A stretch of 64,000 bases of DNA from Gymnodinialimonas sp. 202GB13-11 (GTDB taxonomy: Bacteria > Pseudomonadota > Alphaproteobacteria > Rhodobacterales > Rhodobacteraceae). The position numbers and the translations under genes were made by a program. The stretch's first letter is position 1, and every line of letters starts with the position of its first letter. The notes under the pieces were generated by a model, which was given only the letters and a program-made list of their open reading frames with translations, ran no database searches and was not told the origin of the DNA. Positions 43,717 through 53,549 of the stretch are shown here, in pieces. Location of the stretch: assembly GCF_040932485.1 (NCBI RefSeq), contig NZ_JBFRBH010000001.1, positions 1,364,001-1,428,000 of the forward strand, written 5' to 3'.

Positions 43717-45186
43717 ATGCAGCCACCCGCGAATTTCAACATCGTCGATCACGTTCTGGCCCATGCACAGGCGGACCCTGACAAGATCGCGCTCGCCGTT
43801 CTTGGGCCAGCCCGGGCTGAGCGCTGGTCCTATGGGCGGCTGGCCGAAGCTGTGGCGAGAGCCGCTGGCGGATTGCAGAGCACTGGCTTGCCACCAGGCA
43901 GCCACATCATGCTGCGCCTGACCAATTCTGCGACCTTTCCCGTGGCCTTTCTGGGCGCAATTTCCGCCGGTTACGTCCCACTCGTGACCTCTGCGGCTTT
44001 GACCGCGCCCGAGGTAACGAAGCTCACGCAGGTCGTCGCGCCGGACGCGATCATCGCCGACCAGGGCATCGCACTGCCGAATGGCGATTGGACGGTCTAT
44101 GGCCCTGACATCCTACACGGCGCCCTTGCCCCGAACGGCACGTCCCACGCTGACAATCTGGCCTATATCGTGTTCACCTCCGGCACGTCCGGACGACCCA
44201 AAGCCGTACGCCATGCCCACCGGGCGATCTGGGCGCGCCAGATGATGGTGGAGGGCTGGTATGGCCTGACACAATCAGACCGCGTCCTGCACGCGGGCGC
44301 GCTAAACTGGACTTACACGCTCGGCACCGGGCTGCTAGACCCTTGGGCGATAGGCGCAACCGCGTTGGTCCCCGCCGACGGCACTGATCCGGCAACCCTC
44401 GGCCTTCTCGCCAAACGTCATGATGCGACGATACTGGCAGGCTCCCCCGGCCTTTTCCGCAAGCTTCTGGCCCGCGATTTGCCGCCCTTGCCCAAGCTGC
44501 GTCACGCCCTCTCAGCCGGGGAGGCCTTGCCGCCAAGCATGCGCACCCGCTGGCAGGCTGCCACAGGCACCGATATCCACGAAGCTCTCGGCATGTCGGA
44601 ATGCTCTACCTTCCTATCCGGCTCCCCTGCCCGGCCCGCACCCGACGGGTGCATCGGCTACGCGCAGCAAGGGAGGTCTCTGGCCGTATTGGATGATACC
44701 GGCGCCCCGGTTCCTGATGGCACCACCGGCCATCTTGCCATACATCACAGTGATCCGGGCCTGACCTCTGGCATCTCCGGCCTTGGCGGTGCCGTTAGCT
44801 TGCCATTAACCGGCGACTGGTTCGTGACCGGAGATCTCGTCACGCGCCGCCCCGACGGCGCCTACACCTACCATGGCCGCGCCGATGACATGCTGACCGC
44901 TGGCGGATTTCGTATCGCCCCGGCCGAGATCGAAGCCGCTTTTGACGGCGTCTCCGGCCTCACCGAATGCGCCGCGCTGACCATCCAACCGAACGCGGAA
45001 ACCAATATCCTCGCCCTTGCCTATTCCGGCACAGCCAGCGAAGATGATCTGGCACGCCACGCCGAACCCATTCTCGCCAAGCACAAACGCCCCCGCGCCT
45101 TTCTGCGCCTCGACGCCTTGCCGCGTGGCGGGAACGGCAAACTGAACCGCCGCGCGCTTGCGGCGGCTGTGAAGGACCTGACATGA
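43717..45186 (+). CDS. AMP-dependent acyl-CoA/aryl ligase
   Basis: The 489-residue ANL-superfamily adenylating enzyme has the P-loop YIVFTSGTSGRPKAVRH (about 149-165), an A5-like ALGMSECSTF segment, the ATP-ribose aspartate in GDWFVTGDLVTR and the catalytic lysine near the C-terminus in GGNGKLNRR. It activates a carboxylic acid to an acyl adenylate, then usually the CoA ester. The acid is unknown. It is the first of four genes that overlap by 4 bases each (DsbA-type oxidoreductase, small membrane methyltransferase-like protein, Bcr/CflA pump) and is divergent from the XRE-cupin regulator. Confidence 0.9.
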   Translation: MQPPANFNIVDHVLAHAQADPDKIALAVLGPARAERWSYGRLAEAVARAAGGLQSTGLPPGSHIMLRLTNSATFPVAFLGAISAGYVPLVTSAALTAPEVTKLTQVVAPDAIIADQGIALPNGDWTVYGPDILHGALAPNGTSHADNLAYIVFTSGTSGRPKAVRHAHRAIWARQMMVEGWYGLTQSDRVLHAGALNWTYTLGTGLLDPWAIGATALVPADGTDPATLGLLAKRHDATILAGSPGLFRKLLARDLPPLPKLRHALSAGEALPPSMRTRWQAATGTDIHEALGMSECSTFLSGSPARPAPDGCIGYAQQGRSLAVLDDTGAPVPDGTTGHLAIHHSDPGLTSGISGLGGAVSLPLTGDWFVTGDLVTRRPDGAYTYHGRADDMLTAGGFRIAPAEIEAAFDGVSGLTECAALTIQPNAETNILALAYSGTASEDDLARHAEPILAKHKRPRAFLRLDALPRGGNGKLNRRALAAAVKDLT

Positions 45187-45839
45187 TCAAGCTCGATATC
45201 CTTTCCGACCCGATCTGCCCCTGGTGCTATATCGGCTGGAGCAACCTCGCCCGCGCGATGGAGGCCAAGCCGGATCACCCCTTCACCATCGAATGGCACC
45301 CCTTCCAGCTAAACCCCGACATGCCGCCAGAGGGCATGGACCGCCGCGCCTATCTGGAAGGCAAGTTCGGCGGCAAAGAGAATGCCGTGCGCGCCTATGC
45401 TCCCGTGTCCGAAAAGGCCGAGGAAGCGGGACTGAAACTGAACCTCGAAGGCATCACGCGCACTCCGAATACACTGAACGCCCATCGGCTGATCCACTGG
45501 GCAGGCATCGAAGGCCGCCAGACGCCCGCGGTTCTGGCGCTGTTCCGCGCATATTTTGTCGATGGCCGCGATATTGGTGACGTGACAAACCTGACCGACA
45601 TTGGCGAAAGCATCGGGCTCGACCGCGCCATGCTGACCAAACTCTATGACGGCGACTCAGACACCCAGAACATCCGCGACCGCGACGCCCATGCCCGCGA
45701 ACGCGGCGTTCAGGCCGTGCCGACCTTCATTGTGGCATCCCAACACGCTGTTCCCGGCGCACAGCCACCGCAGCAGTGGGAAGCGATTATCGACGACTTG
45801 AACGAGCAACTTGCGAAGCTGCAAGAGGCTGAGGGGTGA
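45183..45839 (+). CDS. DsbA-family oxidoreductase, FrnE-like
   Basis: The 218-residue cytoplasmic thioredoxin-fold protein has an intact redox pair, C12-P-W-C15 in SDPICPWCYIG, and the cis-proline in VQAVPTFIVAS. FrnE-like proteins act as disulfide isomerases or glutathione-linked enzymes; the related HCCA isomerases lack the CxxC. No signal peptide. Start and stop overlap both neighbours by 4 bases, so its amount is tied to the ligase and the membrane protein. Confidence 0.92.
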   Translation: MIKLDILSDPICPWCYIGWSNLARAMEAKPDHPFTIEWHPFQLNPDMPPEGMDRRAYLEGKFGGKENAVRAYAPVSEKAEEAGLKLNLEGITRTPNTLNAHRLIHWAGIEGRQTPAVLALFRAYFVDGRDIGDVTNLTDIGESIGLDRAMLTKLYDGDSDTQNIRDRDAHARERGVQAVPTFIVASQHAVPGAQPPQQWEAIIDDLNEQLAKLQEAEG

Positions 45840-46381
45840 TCTTCGGCCTTATCCTCGGCCTTGGGGCCTGCGCCGCTTGGGGGCTGCTGCTTTGGTGGTC
45901 CGAGCGGGACGCCATGACCGGCCCTTGGCCACCCGAGCAGGGCAATTGGGGCACCGCCGCCTGGGCCTGGGGGCTGACGATCCTGATCTATGTCGGCCTC
46001 TTTCAGACATGGGAGGTTCCCACTGGTCCGTGGGCCTGGCTGATCTGGACCATCGGGCTGGGGATTGGCTTTGCTGGCAGTGCGCTCCAGACATGGGGCA
46101 CGGCCAATCTGGGCTTCAAAGGGACCAGCGGGTGGGACGTGGGTGTTGAGACGCGAGGTGCCTATGCACGGTCGCGCCACCCGCAATATGTAGGCCAAGC
46201 GGCGGGCTTTCTGGGCTTTGCCATCATTTTGGGTCACTGGCCCGGCTGGATCATCTCACTGACGGCCATGGCCACGCTCTACGCCGCTGCCATCGTAGAA
46301 GAGGCCGCGCTTGCCGCACGCCATGCGGACCACGCCGCCTACCGCGCCCGCATGCCGTTCCTGTTGGGGCGCAGCACATGA
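45836..46381 (+). CDS. Small membrane methyltransferase-like protein (isoprenylcysteine/PEMT type)
   Basis: The 181-residue protein has about five membrane helices and the cytoplasmic C-terminal motif TRGAYARSRHPQYVGQAAGF (about 103-122) with a late IVEEAALAARHADHAAYRAR. These are the SAM-binding signature of isoprenylcysteine carboxyl methyltransferase/PEMT-type enzymes. It would methylate a lipophilic acid, thiol or amine at the membrane. The start is GTG 45836, overlapping the oxidoreductase stop (GTGA); its own stop overlaps the efflux pump start. Substrate unknown. Confidence 0.8.
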   Translation: MIFGLILGLGACAAWGLLLWWSERDAMTGPWPPEQGNWGTAAWAWGLTILIYVGLFQTWEVPTGPWAWLIWTIGLGIGFAGSALQTWGTANLGFKGTSGWDVGVETRGAYARSRHPQYVGQAAGFLGFAIILGHWPGWIISLTAMATLYAAAIVEEAALAARHADHAAYRARMPFLLGRST

Positions 46382-47604
46382 GCAGCACCGCCGAGGCCCC
46401 GCGCCCGATCCCTCGCCTGTCCACAACCGAATTCATCGCCCTGATGGGCATGATGTTTGCCACCATCGCCTTTTCAATCGACGCGATGCTGCCCGCACTG
46501 CCCGACATCGCGGCGCAGCTTTCACCAGACGAGCCCAACTATGCACAACTTGTCATAACTAGCTTCGTGATGGGCATGGGCGTGGGCACGCTTGTGACAG
46601 GCCCGCTCTCGGACGCGTTCGGGCGCAAGACGATTATCATTTCATTCGCAGCCCTTTACATGGTCGGCGCGGCGCTTGCTTGGGCAGCTTCCAGCATGGA
46701 ATTGCTGATTGCCGCCCGCATCATCCAGGGCTTAGGTGCGGCGGGCCCGCGCGTGGCCTCCATGGCGTTGATCCGTGACCTTTACACGGGTCGGGAGATG
46801 GCCCGGATCATCTCATTCGCGATGCTGGTCTTCACCGTCTTTCCCGCCGTCGCGCCTTTGATCGGCCATGGCATTATCGAGCTGTTCGGCTGGCGGGCGA
46901 TCTTCGTCAGCTTTCTGCTGTTCTCACTGGTCTCCGTGGGTTGGCTGACGATCCGCCAGGCCGAAACCCACCCGCCTGCAAACCGCCGCAAGCTGAACGC
47001 GGCTGAGCTGTGGGCCGGCACGCGTGAGGCGCTTTCACTGCGCCAGATGCAGCTGTCGATCCTTGTACAATCCATGATCTATGGCCTGCTGTTTGGCACG
47101 ATCACCTCAATCCAACCGATCTTCGACCGTACCTACGGATGGGGCGAATATTTCCATTGGTTCTTCTTTGCCATAGCCGTGCTTTCAGCCCCGGCAGCCC
47201 CTCTGAACGGACGGCTCGTGGTGCGCCTCGGAATGCGCCCTTTGATCCGCCGCGCACTCTGGGCCCAGACCGGCTTCTCAAGCCTGTTCGTCCTGCTGCT
47301 GCACAGCAGCGCCGCAGGAGGGGCGGAGGTTTGGTTCTACTTCGCCTGGTCCGTCACGGTTTTCGCGCTGATGGGCTTCACCATCGGCAACCTCAATGCG
47401 CTGGCACTGGAACCACTCGGTCACATCGCAGGGCTGGCAGCCTCGCTTATGGGAGCATTGGCTACAGTAGCAGGCGCAGTCCTCGGCACAGGGATCGGCC
47501 AACTCTACAACGGCACGGCCATGCCCCTTGCCGCGTCAGTTCTGGCGCTGTCACTGATGGGCGCCGTCGTCATGCGCTATATGCCCCGTGAAGGACGCGA
47601 CTGA
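46378..47604 (+). CDS. Bcr/CflA-type MFS drug efflux transporter
   Basis: The 408-residue major-facilitator exporter with 12 predicted helices is of the Bcr/CflA (DHA1) type: MMFATIAFSIDAMLPALPDI in helix 1, GMGVGTLVTGPLSDAFGRKT between helices 2 and 3, and RIIQGLGAAGPRVASMALIRD in helix 4. It exports a small molecule using the proton gradient. It is the last gene of the four-gene coupled operon, so its cargo is probably the product or a toxic intermediate of the upstream enzymes (inference). Its stop lies 2 bases from the stop of the convergent DUF2306 gene. Confidence 0.93.
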   Translation: MSSTAEAPRPIPRLSTTEFIALMGMMFATIAFSIDAMLPALPDIAAQLSPDEPNYAQLVITSFVMGMGVGTLVTGPLSDAFGRKTIIISFAALYMVGAALAWAASSMELLIAARIIQGLGAAGPRVASMALIRDLYTGREMARIISFAMLVFTVFPAVAPLIGHGIIELFGWRAIFVSFLLFSLVSVGWLTIRQAETHPPANRRKLNAAELWAGTREALSLRQMQLSILVQSMIYGLLFGTITSIQPIFDRTYGWGEYFHWFFFAIAVLSAPAAPLNGRLVVRLGMRPLIRRALWAQTGFSSLFVLLLHSSAAGGAEVWFYFAWSVTVFALMGFTIGNLNALALEPLGHIAGLAASLMGALATVAGAVLGTGIGQLYNGTAMPLAASVLALSLMGAVVMRYMPREGRD

Positions 47605-47606
47605 GG

Positions 47607-48323
47607 CTATTCGGCGGGCTGGGGCATGGGCGCGCGCTTTGCGGTGCGCCACCACCAGATCGCCACGACAAGCACGTTTGGAACCCAGCAGGTCCAGCCA
47701 AGGTAAGGGAAAACCACGTCCATATCCCAGAACAGCCGTAGGACCGGCAGCTGCAAGCGGAACGACACAGCCCCAAAGCTCAGCGCTGCCATCATTACCA
47801 TCCAGCGTTTGTGCATCTCGTAATTCTTTCGGCGGATGTGCCAGATGCCCATAACCAGCGCGCCGAACCACGCGACGGAGCCCAGGGCGAAGCCCGCCTC
47901 GGACCAGAGTGGATAGGACATGTTGAAACTGATCGGCGGGGTCGTCAGCGACGCGATCACCACAATGGGGACCAGCGCCCACCCCAGATAGACATGTTTC
48001 CGCCGATCGCCCCGCCGCCACATGCGGCTAACCTGAAGCGGTGTCAGGATCACGGCCAACCCACCGGCAATCATATGCACGGCCAGGATCGAGCCAACAT
48101 TCTCGATATGATGGGCCACATGGTCCGCGCCGCGTTCGATCCCCTCGACCACGAAACTCATCCACGTGACATGAAACCCTTCCCCCCAATGGGCAAAGAC
48201 CCCATGGATCAGGCCAGGTGGCACGAATTTGAACGCCGAAGCTGCAGACAGAGCCGAGAAAAACAGGAATGCGTACCAACCCCAACGGGGCATCTCTCGG
48301 CGGGAATTAGGCGTGTCTGACAT
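47607..48323 (-). CDS. DUF2306 membrane protein
   Basis: The 238-residue polytopic membrane protein has about six to seven helices. Conserved DUF2306-type features include HIENVGSILAVHMIAGGLAV, the RKHVYLGWALVPIVVIASLT segment and MHKRWMVMMAALSFGAVSFR. Histidines inside helices (VAHHIENVG, AVHMI) recall heme- or metal-binding sites in related families, but this is not established. I use ATG 48323 (MSDTPNSRREM); a longer frame starts at 48368. It lies between the efflux operon (convergent) and mfd (same strand, 69 bases). Confidence 0.8.
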   Translation of the reverse strand: MSDTPNSRREMPRWGWYAFLFFSALSAASAFKFVPPGLIHGVFAHWGEGFHVTWMSFVVEGIERGADHVAHHIENVGSILAVHMIAGGLAVILTPLQVSRMWRRGDRRKHVYLGWALVPIVVIASLTTPPISFNMSYPLWSEAGFALGSVAWFGALVMGIWHIRRKNYEMHKRWMVMMAALSFGAVSFRLQLPVLRLFWDMDVVFPYLGWTCWVPNVLVVAIWWWRTAKRAPMPQPAE

Positions 48324-48391
48324 CTGCTCGGGGCCTTTGCGTATATGACCTTCGCGCTTTGGGGTCACTTACCCCGAAAAGGCCACCGGCA

Positions 48392-51300
48392 TCAATGCGA
48401 CGCCTTTGCAGGAGCCTTGCCCTCGGCATGCATCGCCAGATCGCGGGCAATCGCAAAGGCACCTTTGATCTTGTCGCTGTCTTTCTTCCAATCGCGGCGC
48501 ACGACGATCTTGTTGTCTTTGACCTTCGCCAGACCCTTCTGGTCCTGCACAAACTCCACCAATCCGGCGGGGCTTGGAAACTTGTCGTTGTGGAACTGGA
48601 TCGTCGCCCCCTTCGGCCCGGCGTCCAGCTTGGCGATATGGGCGCGTTTGCACATCGCCTTGATGCGCACGACCAGCAGAAGCGTATTCACTTCTTTCGG
48701 CAGCGTTCCGAAGCGGTCGATCAATTCGGCGGCAAAGCCTTCCAGGTCGACCTTCGTTTCAAGCTGCGAAAGCCGCCGATACAACCCCAAGCGCACATCG
48801 AGATCGGGCACATATGCCTCGGGGATCAAAACCGGTACGCCGAGGTTGATCTGCGGTGACCATTGGCCATCATCGGCAACGATCCCCTCCGCCTCGCCTG
48901 AGCGGATCTTGGCAATCGCCTCCTCCAACATGGATTGGTAAAGCTCAAAGCCAACTTCCTTCACATGGCCCGATTGCTCTTCGCCCACGATGTTGCCAGC
49001 GCCCCGAATGTCGAGGTCTTGGCTCGCAATCGTAAAGCCCGCCCCAAGGCTGTCGAGGCTGCCCAACACCCGCAACCGTTTCTCCGCCGTGGGCGTCAGC
49101 TTGCCCCGTGGTTTGGTCGTCAGATAGGCATAAGCCCTTGTTTTTGAACGGCCCACCCGGCCCCGGATCTGGTATAGCTGCGCCAGGCCGAACATGTCCG
49201 CGCGGTGAATGACCATCGTGTTCGCCGTTGGAATATCGATGCCCGATTCCACAATCGTGGTGGCCAGTAACACATCGTATTTTCCGTCGTAGAAGGCCAC
49301 CATCCGGTCGTCCAATTCGCCTGCCGCCATCTGTCCGTGGGCGGTGATGAACGTCACTTCCGGCACATGGTCACGCAGGAATTCCTCGATCTCGGGCAAG
49401 TCCTGTATCCGCGGCACCACGTAGAAGGATTGCCCGCCCCGATAATGCTCGCGTAGCAGGGCTTCGCGGATGGTGACCGCATCGAACTCGCTGACATAAG
49501 TGCGGATCGCCAGACGATCCACCGGAGGCGTACCGATCAGGCTGAGGTCCCGCACGCCAGACAATGACATCTGCAACGTGCGCGGAATTGGCGTTGCTGA
49601 CAGCGTCAGGACATGCACGTCAGAACGCATCTCTTTCAGGCGTTCCTTATGCGTCACGCCGAAGCGCTGTTCCTCGTCGATGATCAGCAGGCCGAGGTTC
49701 TTGATCTTTACTTGCTTGGCCAGCACGGCATGTGTGCCGATCACGATATCGACGGAGCCATCGGCGAGACCCTTTCGCGTATCCGCCGCCTCCTTCGTGC
49801 CGACAAAGCGCGAAAGCTGCCGCACCGTGACCGGGAAGCCCCGGAAACGGTCCGCGAAGGTTTTCGCGTGCTGGCGGGCCAGCAGAGTCGTCGGTGCAAT
49901 CACGGCGACCTGCATCCCCGACGCCGCCGCAACGAACGCGGCCCGCATCGCCACCTCGGTCTTGCCAAAGCCCACATCGCCAACGACCAGCCGGTCCATC
50001 GGGCGCCCAAGGGTCAGATCGTCCAACACATCGGCAATAGCCGTAAGCTGATCGTCCGTCTCCTCATAGGGAAAGCGGGCATTGAACGCCTCCCACATGT
50101 CGCCGGGTGGCTCGTAAACGGGCGCGCTGCGCAGCTCGCGTTCGGCGGCGATCCGGATCAGCTTATCGGCAATCTGGCGAATGCGTTCCTTAAGCTTCGC
50201 CTTCTTCGCCTGCCATGCCCCGCCACCCAGCTTATCAAGCAGACCTTCATCATGGCCGTAGCGGCTGAGCAGTTCGATGTTCTCGACCGGCAGGAACAGG
50301 CGGTCGCCCCCGGCATATTCCAACGCAACACATTCATGCGGCGCACCGGCGGCTGTCACGGTCTGGAGGCCGGTGTAGCGGCCCACCCCATGATCCACAT
50401 GGACCACCAGATCTCCGGGGCTCAGACTTTGTGCCTCGGTCAGGTAATTCTCGGCCCGCTTCACCTTGCGCTTGGGTCGGATCAAGCGGTCGCCCAGAAC
50501 ATCCTGTTCCGAAATTACGGTCAGGCTATTGCCGGTAAAGCCTTCCTCCAGCGGCCAAACCGTCAGGTTCAGGCTGCCTGCACCGCCGATCTCCCGCGCA
50601 TCCGCCACACGCCGGATGTCGCCAAGCCCCTCATCTTCCAGCAAGCCTTCAAGCCGCTCGCGTGCACCTTCGGACCAGCTCGCAATAAGCACGGCCCCAT
50701 CTTCACGCTTTGCACGAACATGATCCGACAAGGCTCGGAAAAGGCTCAGATTCTCTTGTTGTCGCTCCGGCGCAAAACTGCGCCCGATCCGCCCGCCTGC
50801 GTCAATCACACCCGGACCGCTTGCAGCCGAGTGGACCGAGAATTGCAGAACTTTGTGGCCTGCCACCGCCTTTTCCCAAGCCGCATCGGCCAAATAGAGC
50901 AGTTCCGGCGGCGCAGGCTTATACACGGTATCAAGTCGCCCTTTCTGCGTCAGGGCAGTCTTGCGGGTGTCATACTGGTCCGTGATGCTTTCCCACCGCG
51001 CGACACGCTGTGGCGTGCTCTGGTCGTCCAGTGTGACGGTCGCTTCGGGCAGATAGTCGAACAGCGTCTCCAACCGCTCATGGAAGAAAGGCAGCCAATG
51101 CTCCATCCCCTGCGCTTTGCGCCCTGCGGTGACCGCTTCATAAAGCGGGTCTTCCGACCCTCCTGCCCCAAACTCCACCCGGTAGTTCTGTCGGAACCGC
51201 GCAATCGCAGCGTCATCAAGGATCACCTCGGAGACCGGCGCCAATTCCACACGCTCAAGTTTTTCTGACGTGCGCTGTGTGACCGGATCGAACCGTCGGG

Positions 51301-51847
51301 CCCCATCCAGCACATCGCCGAACAGGTCGAGACGCACAGGCTGGTCCTCACCGGGCGGCCACACGTCAATGATCCCGCCGCGCACGGCATAGTCGCCCGG
51401 CTCCGTCACCGTCGGGGTCTGCACGTACCCCATGCGCACAAGGAAGCCGCGCAACGCCTCTTCGTCGATGCGACCGTCCACCTGCGCCACGAATGCGGAG
51501 GAGGCCAGCAGGTCTCGCGGCGGTACATATTGCGTGGCCGCGTTCAGCGTTGTCAGCAAGATAAAGGGGCCCTTCAGCCCACCAGCCAACGTGGCGAGTG
51601 TCGCCATCCGTTGCGCCGAGACTTCCGCCTGCGGACTGACGCGGTCATAAGGCAGGCAATCCCAACCGGGGAATTCCAACACTGGCACCGTGGGATCAAA
51701 GAAGCGCAACGCCTCTGCCATCGCGCGCAGGCGCTTGTCGTCGCGCGCGACATGCACAACCGGCCCTGACGCGACTTCGCGCAGGACCAAAGTGGCATCG
51801 AACCCCTCAGGGGCACCACCGCACAGGATATGATTGGGATCAGCCAT
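48392..51847 (-). CDS. mfd: Transcription-repair coupling factor
   Basis: Removes RNA polymerase stalled at DNA lesions and recruits UvrA. The 1151 residues show the UvrB-like N-terminal module (PGWDCLPYDRVSPQAEVSAQ), the polymerase-interaction domain (about 480-560: GDLVVHVDHGVGRYTGLQTV), the RecG-type translocase with Walker A GDVGFGKTE (about 620) and DEEQRFG (about 722), motif VI QIRGRVGRSKTRAYAY, and the C-terminal TRCF domain (VDLEGFAAELIDRFGTLPKE). Full length and all motifs present. The upstream membrane-protein gene is 41 bases away on the same strand. Confidence 0.98.
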   Translation of the reverse strand: MADPNHILCGGAPEGFDATLVLREVASGPVVHVARDDKRLRAMAEALRFFDPTVPVLEFPGWDCLPYDRVSPQAEVSAQRMATLATLAGGLKGPFILLTTLNAATQYVPPRDLLASSAFVAQVDGRIDEEALRGFLVRMGYVQTPTVTEPGDYAVRGGIIDVWPPGEDQPVRLDLFGDVLDGARRFDPVTQRTSEKLERVELAPVSEVILDDAAIARFRQNYRVEFGAGGSEDPLYEAVTAGRKAQGMEHWLPFFHERLETLFDYLPEATVTLDDQSTPQRVARWESITDQYDTRKTALTQKGRLDTVYKPAPPELLYLADAAWEKAVAGHKVLQFSVHSAASGPGVIDAGGRIGRSFAPERQQENLSLFRALSDHVRAKREDGAVLIASWSEGARERLEGLLEDEGLGDIRRVADAREIGGAGSLNLTVWPLEEGFTGNSLTVISEQDVLGDRLIRPKRKVKRAENYLTEAQSLSPGDLVVHVDHGVGRYTGLQTVTAAGAPHECVALEYAGGDRLFLPVENIELLSRYGHDEGLLDKLGGGAWQAKKAKLKERIRQIADKLIRIAAERELRSAPVYEPPGDMWEAFNARFPYEETDDQLTAIADVLDDLTLGRPMDRLVVGDVGFGKTEVAMRAAFVAAASGMQVAVIAPTTLLARQHAKTFADRFRGFPVTVRQLSRFVGTKEAADTRKGLADGSVDIVIGTHAVLAKQVKIKNLGLLIIDEEQRFGVTHKERLKEMRSDVHVLTLSATPIPRTLQMSLSGVRDLSLIGTPPVDRLAIRTYVSEFDAVTIREALLREHYRGGQSFYVVPRIQDLPEIEEFLRDHVPEVTFITAHGQMAAGELDDRMVAFYDGKYDVLLATTIVESGIDIPTANTMVIHRADMFGLAQLYQIRGRVGRSKTRAYAYLTTKPRGKLTPTAEKRLRVLGSLDSLGAGFTIASQDLDIRGAGNIVGEEQSGHVKEVGFELYQSMLEEAIAKIRSGEAEGIVADDGQWSPQINLGVPVLIPEAYVPDLDVRLGLYRRLSQLETKVDLEGFAAELIDRFGTLPKEVNTLLLVVRIKAMCKRAHIAKLDAGPKGATIQFHNDKFPSPAGLVEFVQDQKGLAKVKDNKIVVRRDWKKDSDKIKGAFAIARDLAMHAEGKAPAKASH

Positions 51848-51888
51848 GGAGCGCCTGACCTACGCCGCCTCGCGCGGGTGTCAAGGTG

Positions 51889-52407
51889 TCAGCCGAACGG
51901 GCCAACATTCACATTCTGATACATGCCCCAGAACGCCGTGATGAAGATGAACACGACGCCCATCATCTGCACAATCAGCCGGTGTTGGCGCAGCATTGCG
52001 GGCACTTTGGCATATCCCGTGTCGTGCAAGCGCCGCGACGTCCACACGCCAAGAGCAACAACCAGCATCGACGGGCACAGCAACAGGAAAATCGCTTGAC
52101 TGAATTCCACGCCATAGGCCCAACCGGTGATCGCGAGACCAGTTAGCAAAAAGGTCGCAAAGGCCACCGCAGCCACGCCTGATGTCTCTGCGTACTGCAG
52201 CATCCGCTCGGCGTTCATGCGCGCCAAAACCATCATGTCGGCCTCGGCACGTTCATCGCCACGCTTGGCGCGGCTGACCAGGTGGAACGGCACGCCGATG
52301 GTCCAATGGCTCAGCGAGGACCACAGGATCGCCAGAACGATCCAGTACCACATGTTCGAAAACGACCTGAGGTTGATCACTTGAGTGACGAGATCGAGGA
52401 AATCCAA
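51889..52407 (-). CDS. Conserved membrane protein of unknown function
   Basis: The 172-residue protein has about four membrane helices (about 19-40 WYWIVLAILWSSLSHWTIG, 78-98, 102-125, 148-165) and a charged cytoplasmic loop (about 45-72: SRAKRGDERAEADMMVLARM). I recall related roseobacter proteins labelled component of SufBCD complex in automatic annotation; nothing in this sequence supports an iron-sulfur role. It is upstream of mfd (41 bases) and divergent from hemB across 143 bases. Function unknown. Confidence 0.7.
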   Translation of the reverse strand: MDFLDLVTQVINLRSFSNMWYWIVLAILWSSLSHWTIGVPFHLVSRAKRGDERAEADMMVLARMNAERMLQYAETSGVAAVAFATFLLTGLAITGWAYGVEFSQAIFLLLCPSMLVVALGVWTSRRLHDTGYAKVPAMLRQHRLIVQMMGVVFIFITAFWGMYQNVNVGPFG

Positions 52408-52550
52408 GGGGAGCTCTTGCTGGGTGCCGACAATTCGCGCGCACCATATGCGTGCGATTCACCGGATGCCACCCCCGGCAGCACGCTTGCACCAAAAGCG
52501 TTGCCATGGCACCCCTGTCAACGGAACGTGACGACCGAAAGACCTGACAG

Positions 52551-53549
52551 ATGAGTGTGAACCAAGCCCCCTTCCCGCTGGCCCGCTTCCGGCGCACCCG
52601 CGCCGCCGCACCGATCCGCAACCTCGTGCGCGAAAGCAGCCTCAGCGTGAATGACCTCATCTGGCCCGTCTTCGTCTGCGCGGGCACAAATGAGCGCCAA
52701 AAGGTCGCCTCAATGCCCGGTGTCGAACGCCTTTCGGTCGACTTGCTGGTCGACGCCGCGCGAGAAGCTGCCTCACTTGGCATCCCTGCAATTTGCATTT
52801 TTCCCTACACAGACCCATCCCTGAAAACCGAGCTCTGTGAAGAGGCCTGGAACCCAGACAACCTCTCCAACCGCGCGATCCGCGCGATCCGGGAAGCAGG
52901 CGTCGATATTGCGATCATGACCGACATCGCGCTCGACCCTTACAACGCCAACGGCCATGACGGCATCGTGCGCGACGGCATCATCGTGAACGACGAAACG
53001 GTCGAGGCGCTCGTGAAGATGGGGCTGGCGCAGGCGGAGGCCGGTGCAGATATCCTAGGACCGTCCGACATGATGGACGGGCGCATCGGCGCTATCCGTA
53101 CAGCGCTTGAGGAGAACGGCCATAGCAATGTGACCCTCATGTCTTACGCCGCCAAATTCGCATCCGCCTATTACGGCCCGTTCCGGGATGCCGTCGGTGC
53201 GTCCGGTGCGCTGAAAGGCGATAAGAAAACCTACCAGATTGACCCTTTGAACGGACGCGAGGCGCTGCGCTGTGTGGAGCGTGACCTTCGCGAAGGTGCG
53301 GACATGGTCATGGTCAAGCCTGGCCTGCCCTACCTCGACATGTGCCGGCAGGTGAAAGACCGCTTTGGCGCACCGACCTTCGCCTATCAGGTCAGCGGCG
53401 AATACGCGATGGTTGAGGCTGCGGCCGCCAATGGCTGGATCGATGGCGAGAAGGTCATGCTGGAAAGCCTCATGGCCTTCCGCCGTGCAGGATGCGACGG
53501 GGTGCTGACCTATTTCGCGCCGCGTGTGGCGCGCATCCTCAACGGTTAG
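52551..53549 (+). CDS. hemB: Delta-aminolevulinic acid dehydratase (porphobilinogen synthase)
   Basis: Condenses two 5-aminolevulinate molecules to porphobilinogen for heme and cobalamin. The 332 residues contain both active-site lysines: VTLMSYAAKFASAYYGPF (near 200) and MVMVKPGLPYLDM (near 255). The metal site reads DIALDPYNANGHDG, with Asp and Ala where zinc enzymes have cysteines, so this is the magnesium type usual in alphaproteobacteria. The 143-base gap before it shows no FNR box or clear promoter. A promoterless gap of 145 bases follows before the next gene. Confidence 0.97.
   Translation: MSVNQAPFPLARFRRTRAAAPIRNLVRESSLSVNDLIWPVFVCAGTNERQKVASMPGVERLSVDLLVDAAREAASLGIPAICIFPYTDPSLKTELCEEAWNPDNLSNRAIRAIREAGVDIAIMTDIALDPYNANGHDGIVRDGIIVNDETVEALVKMGLAQAEAGADILGPSDMMDGRIGAIRTALEENGHSNVTLMSYAAKFASAYYGPFRDAVGASGALKGDKKTYQIDPLNGREALRCVERDLREGADMVMVKPGLPYLDMCRQVKDRFGAPTFAYQVSGEYAMVEAAAANGWIDGEKVMLESLMAFRRAGCDGVLTYFAPRVARILNG

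Noticed and set aside
49613-51268. 551-residue + strand frame inside mfd
   Set aside because: Antisense shadow of mfd; composition is rich in Arg, His and Gln and no family pattern is visible.
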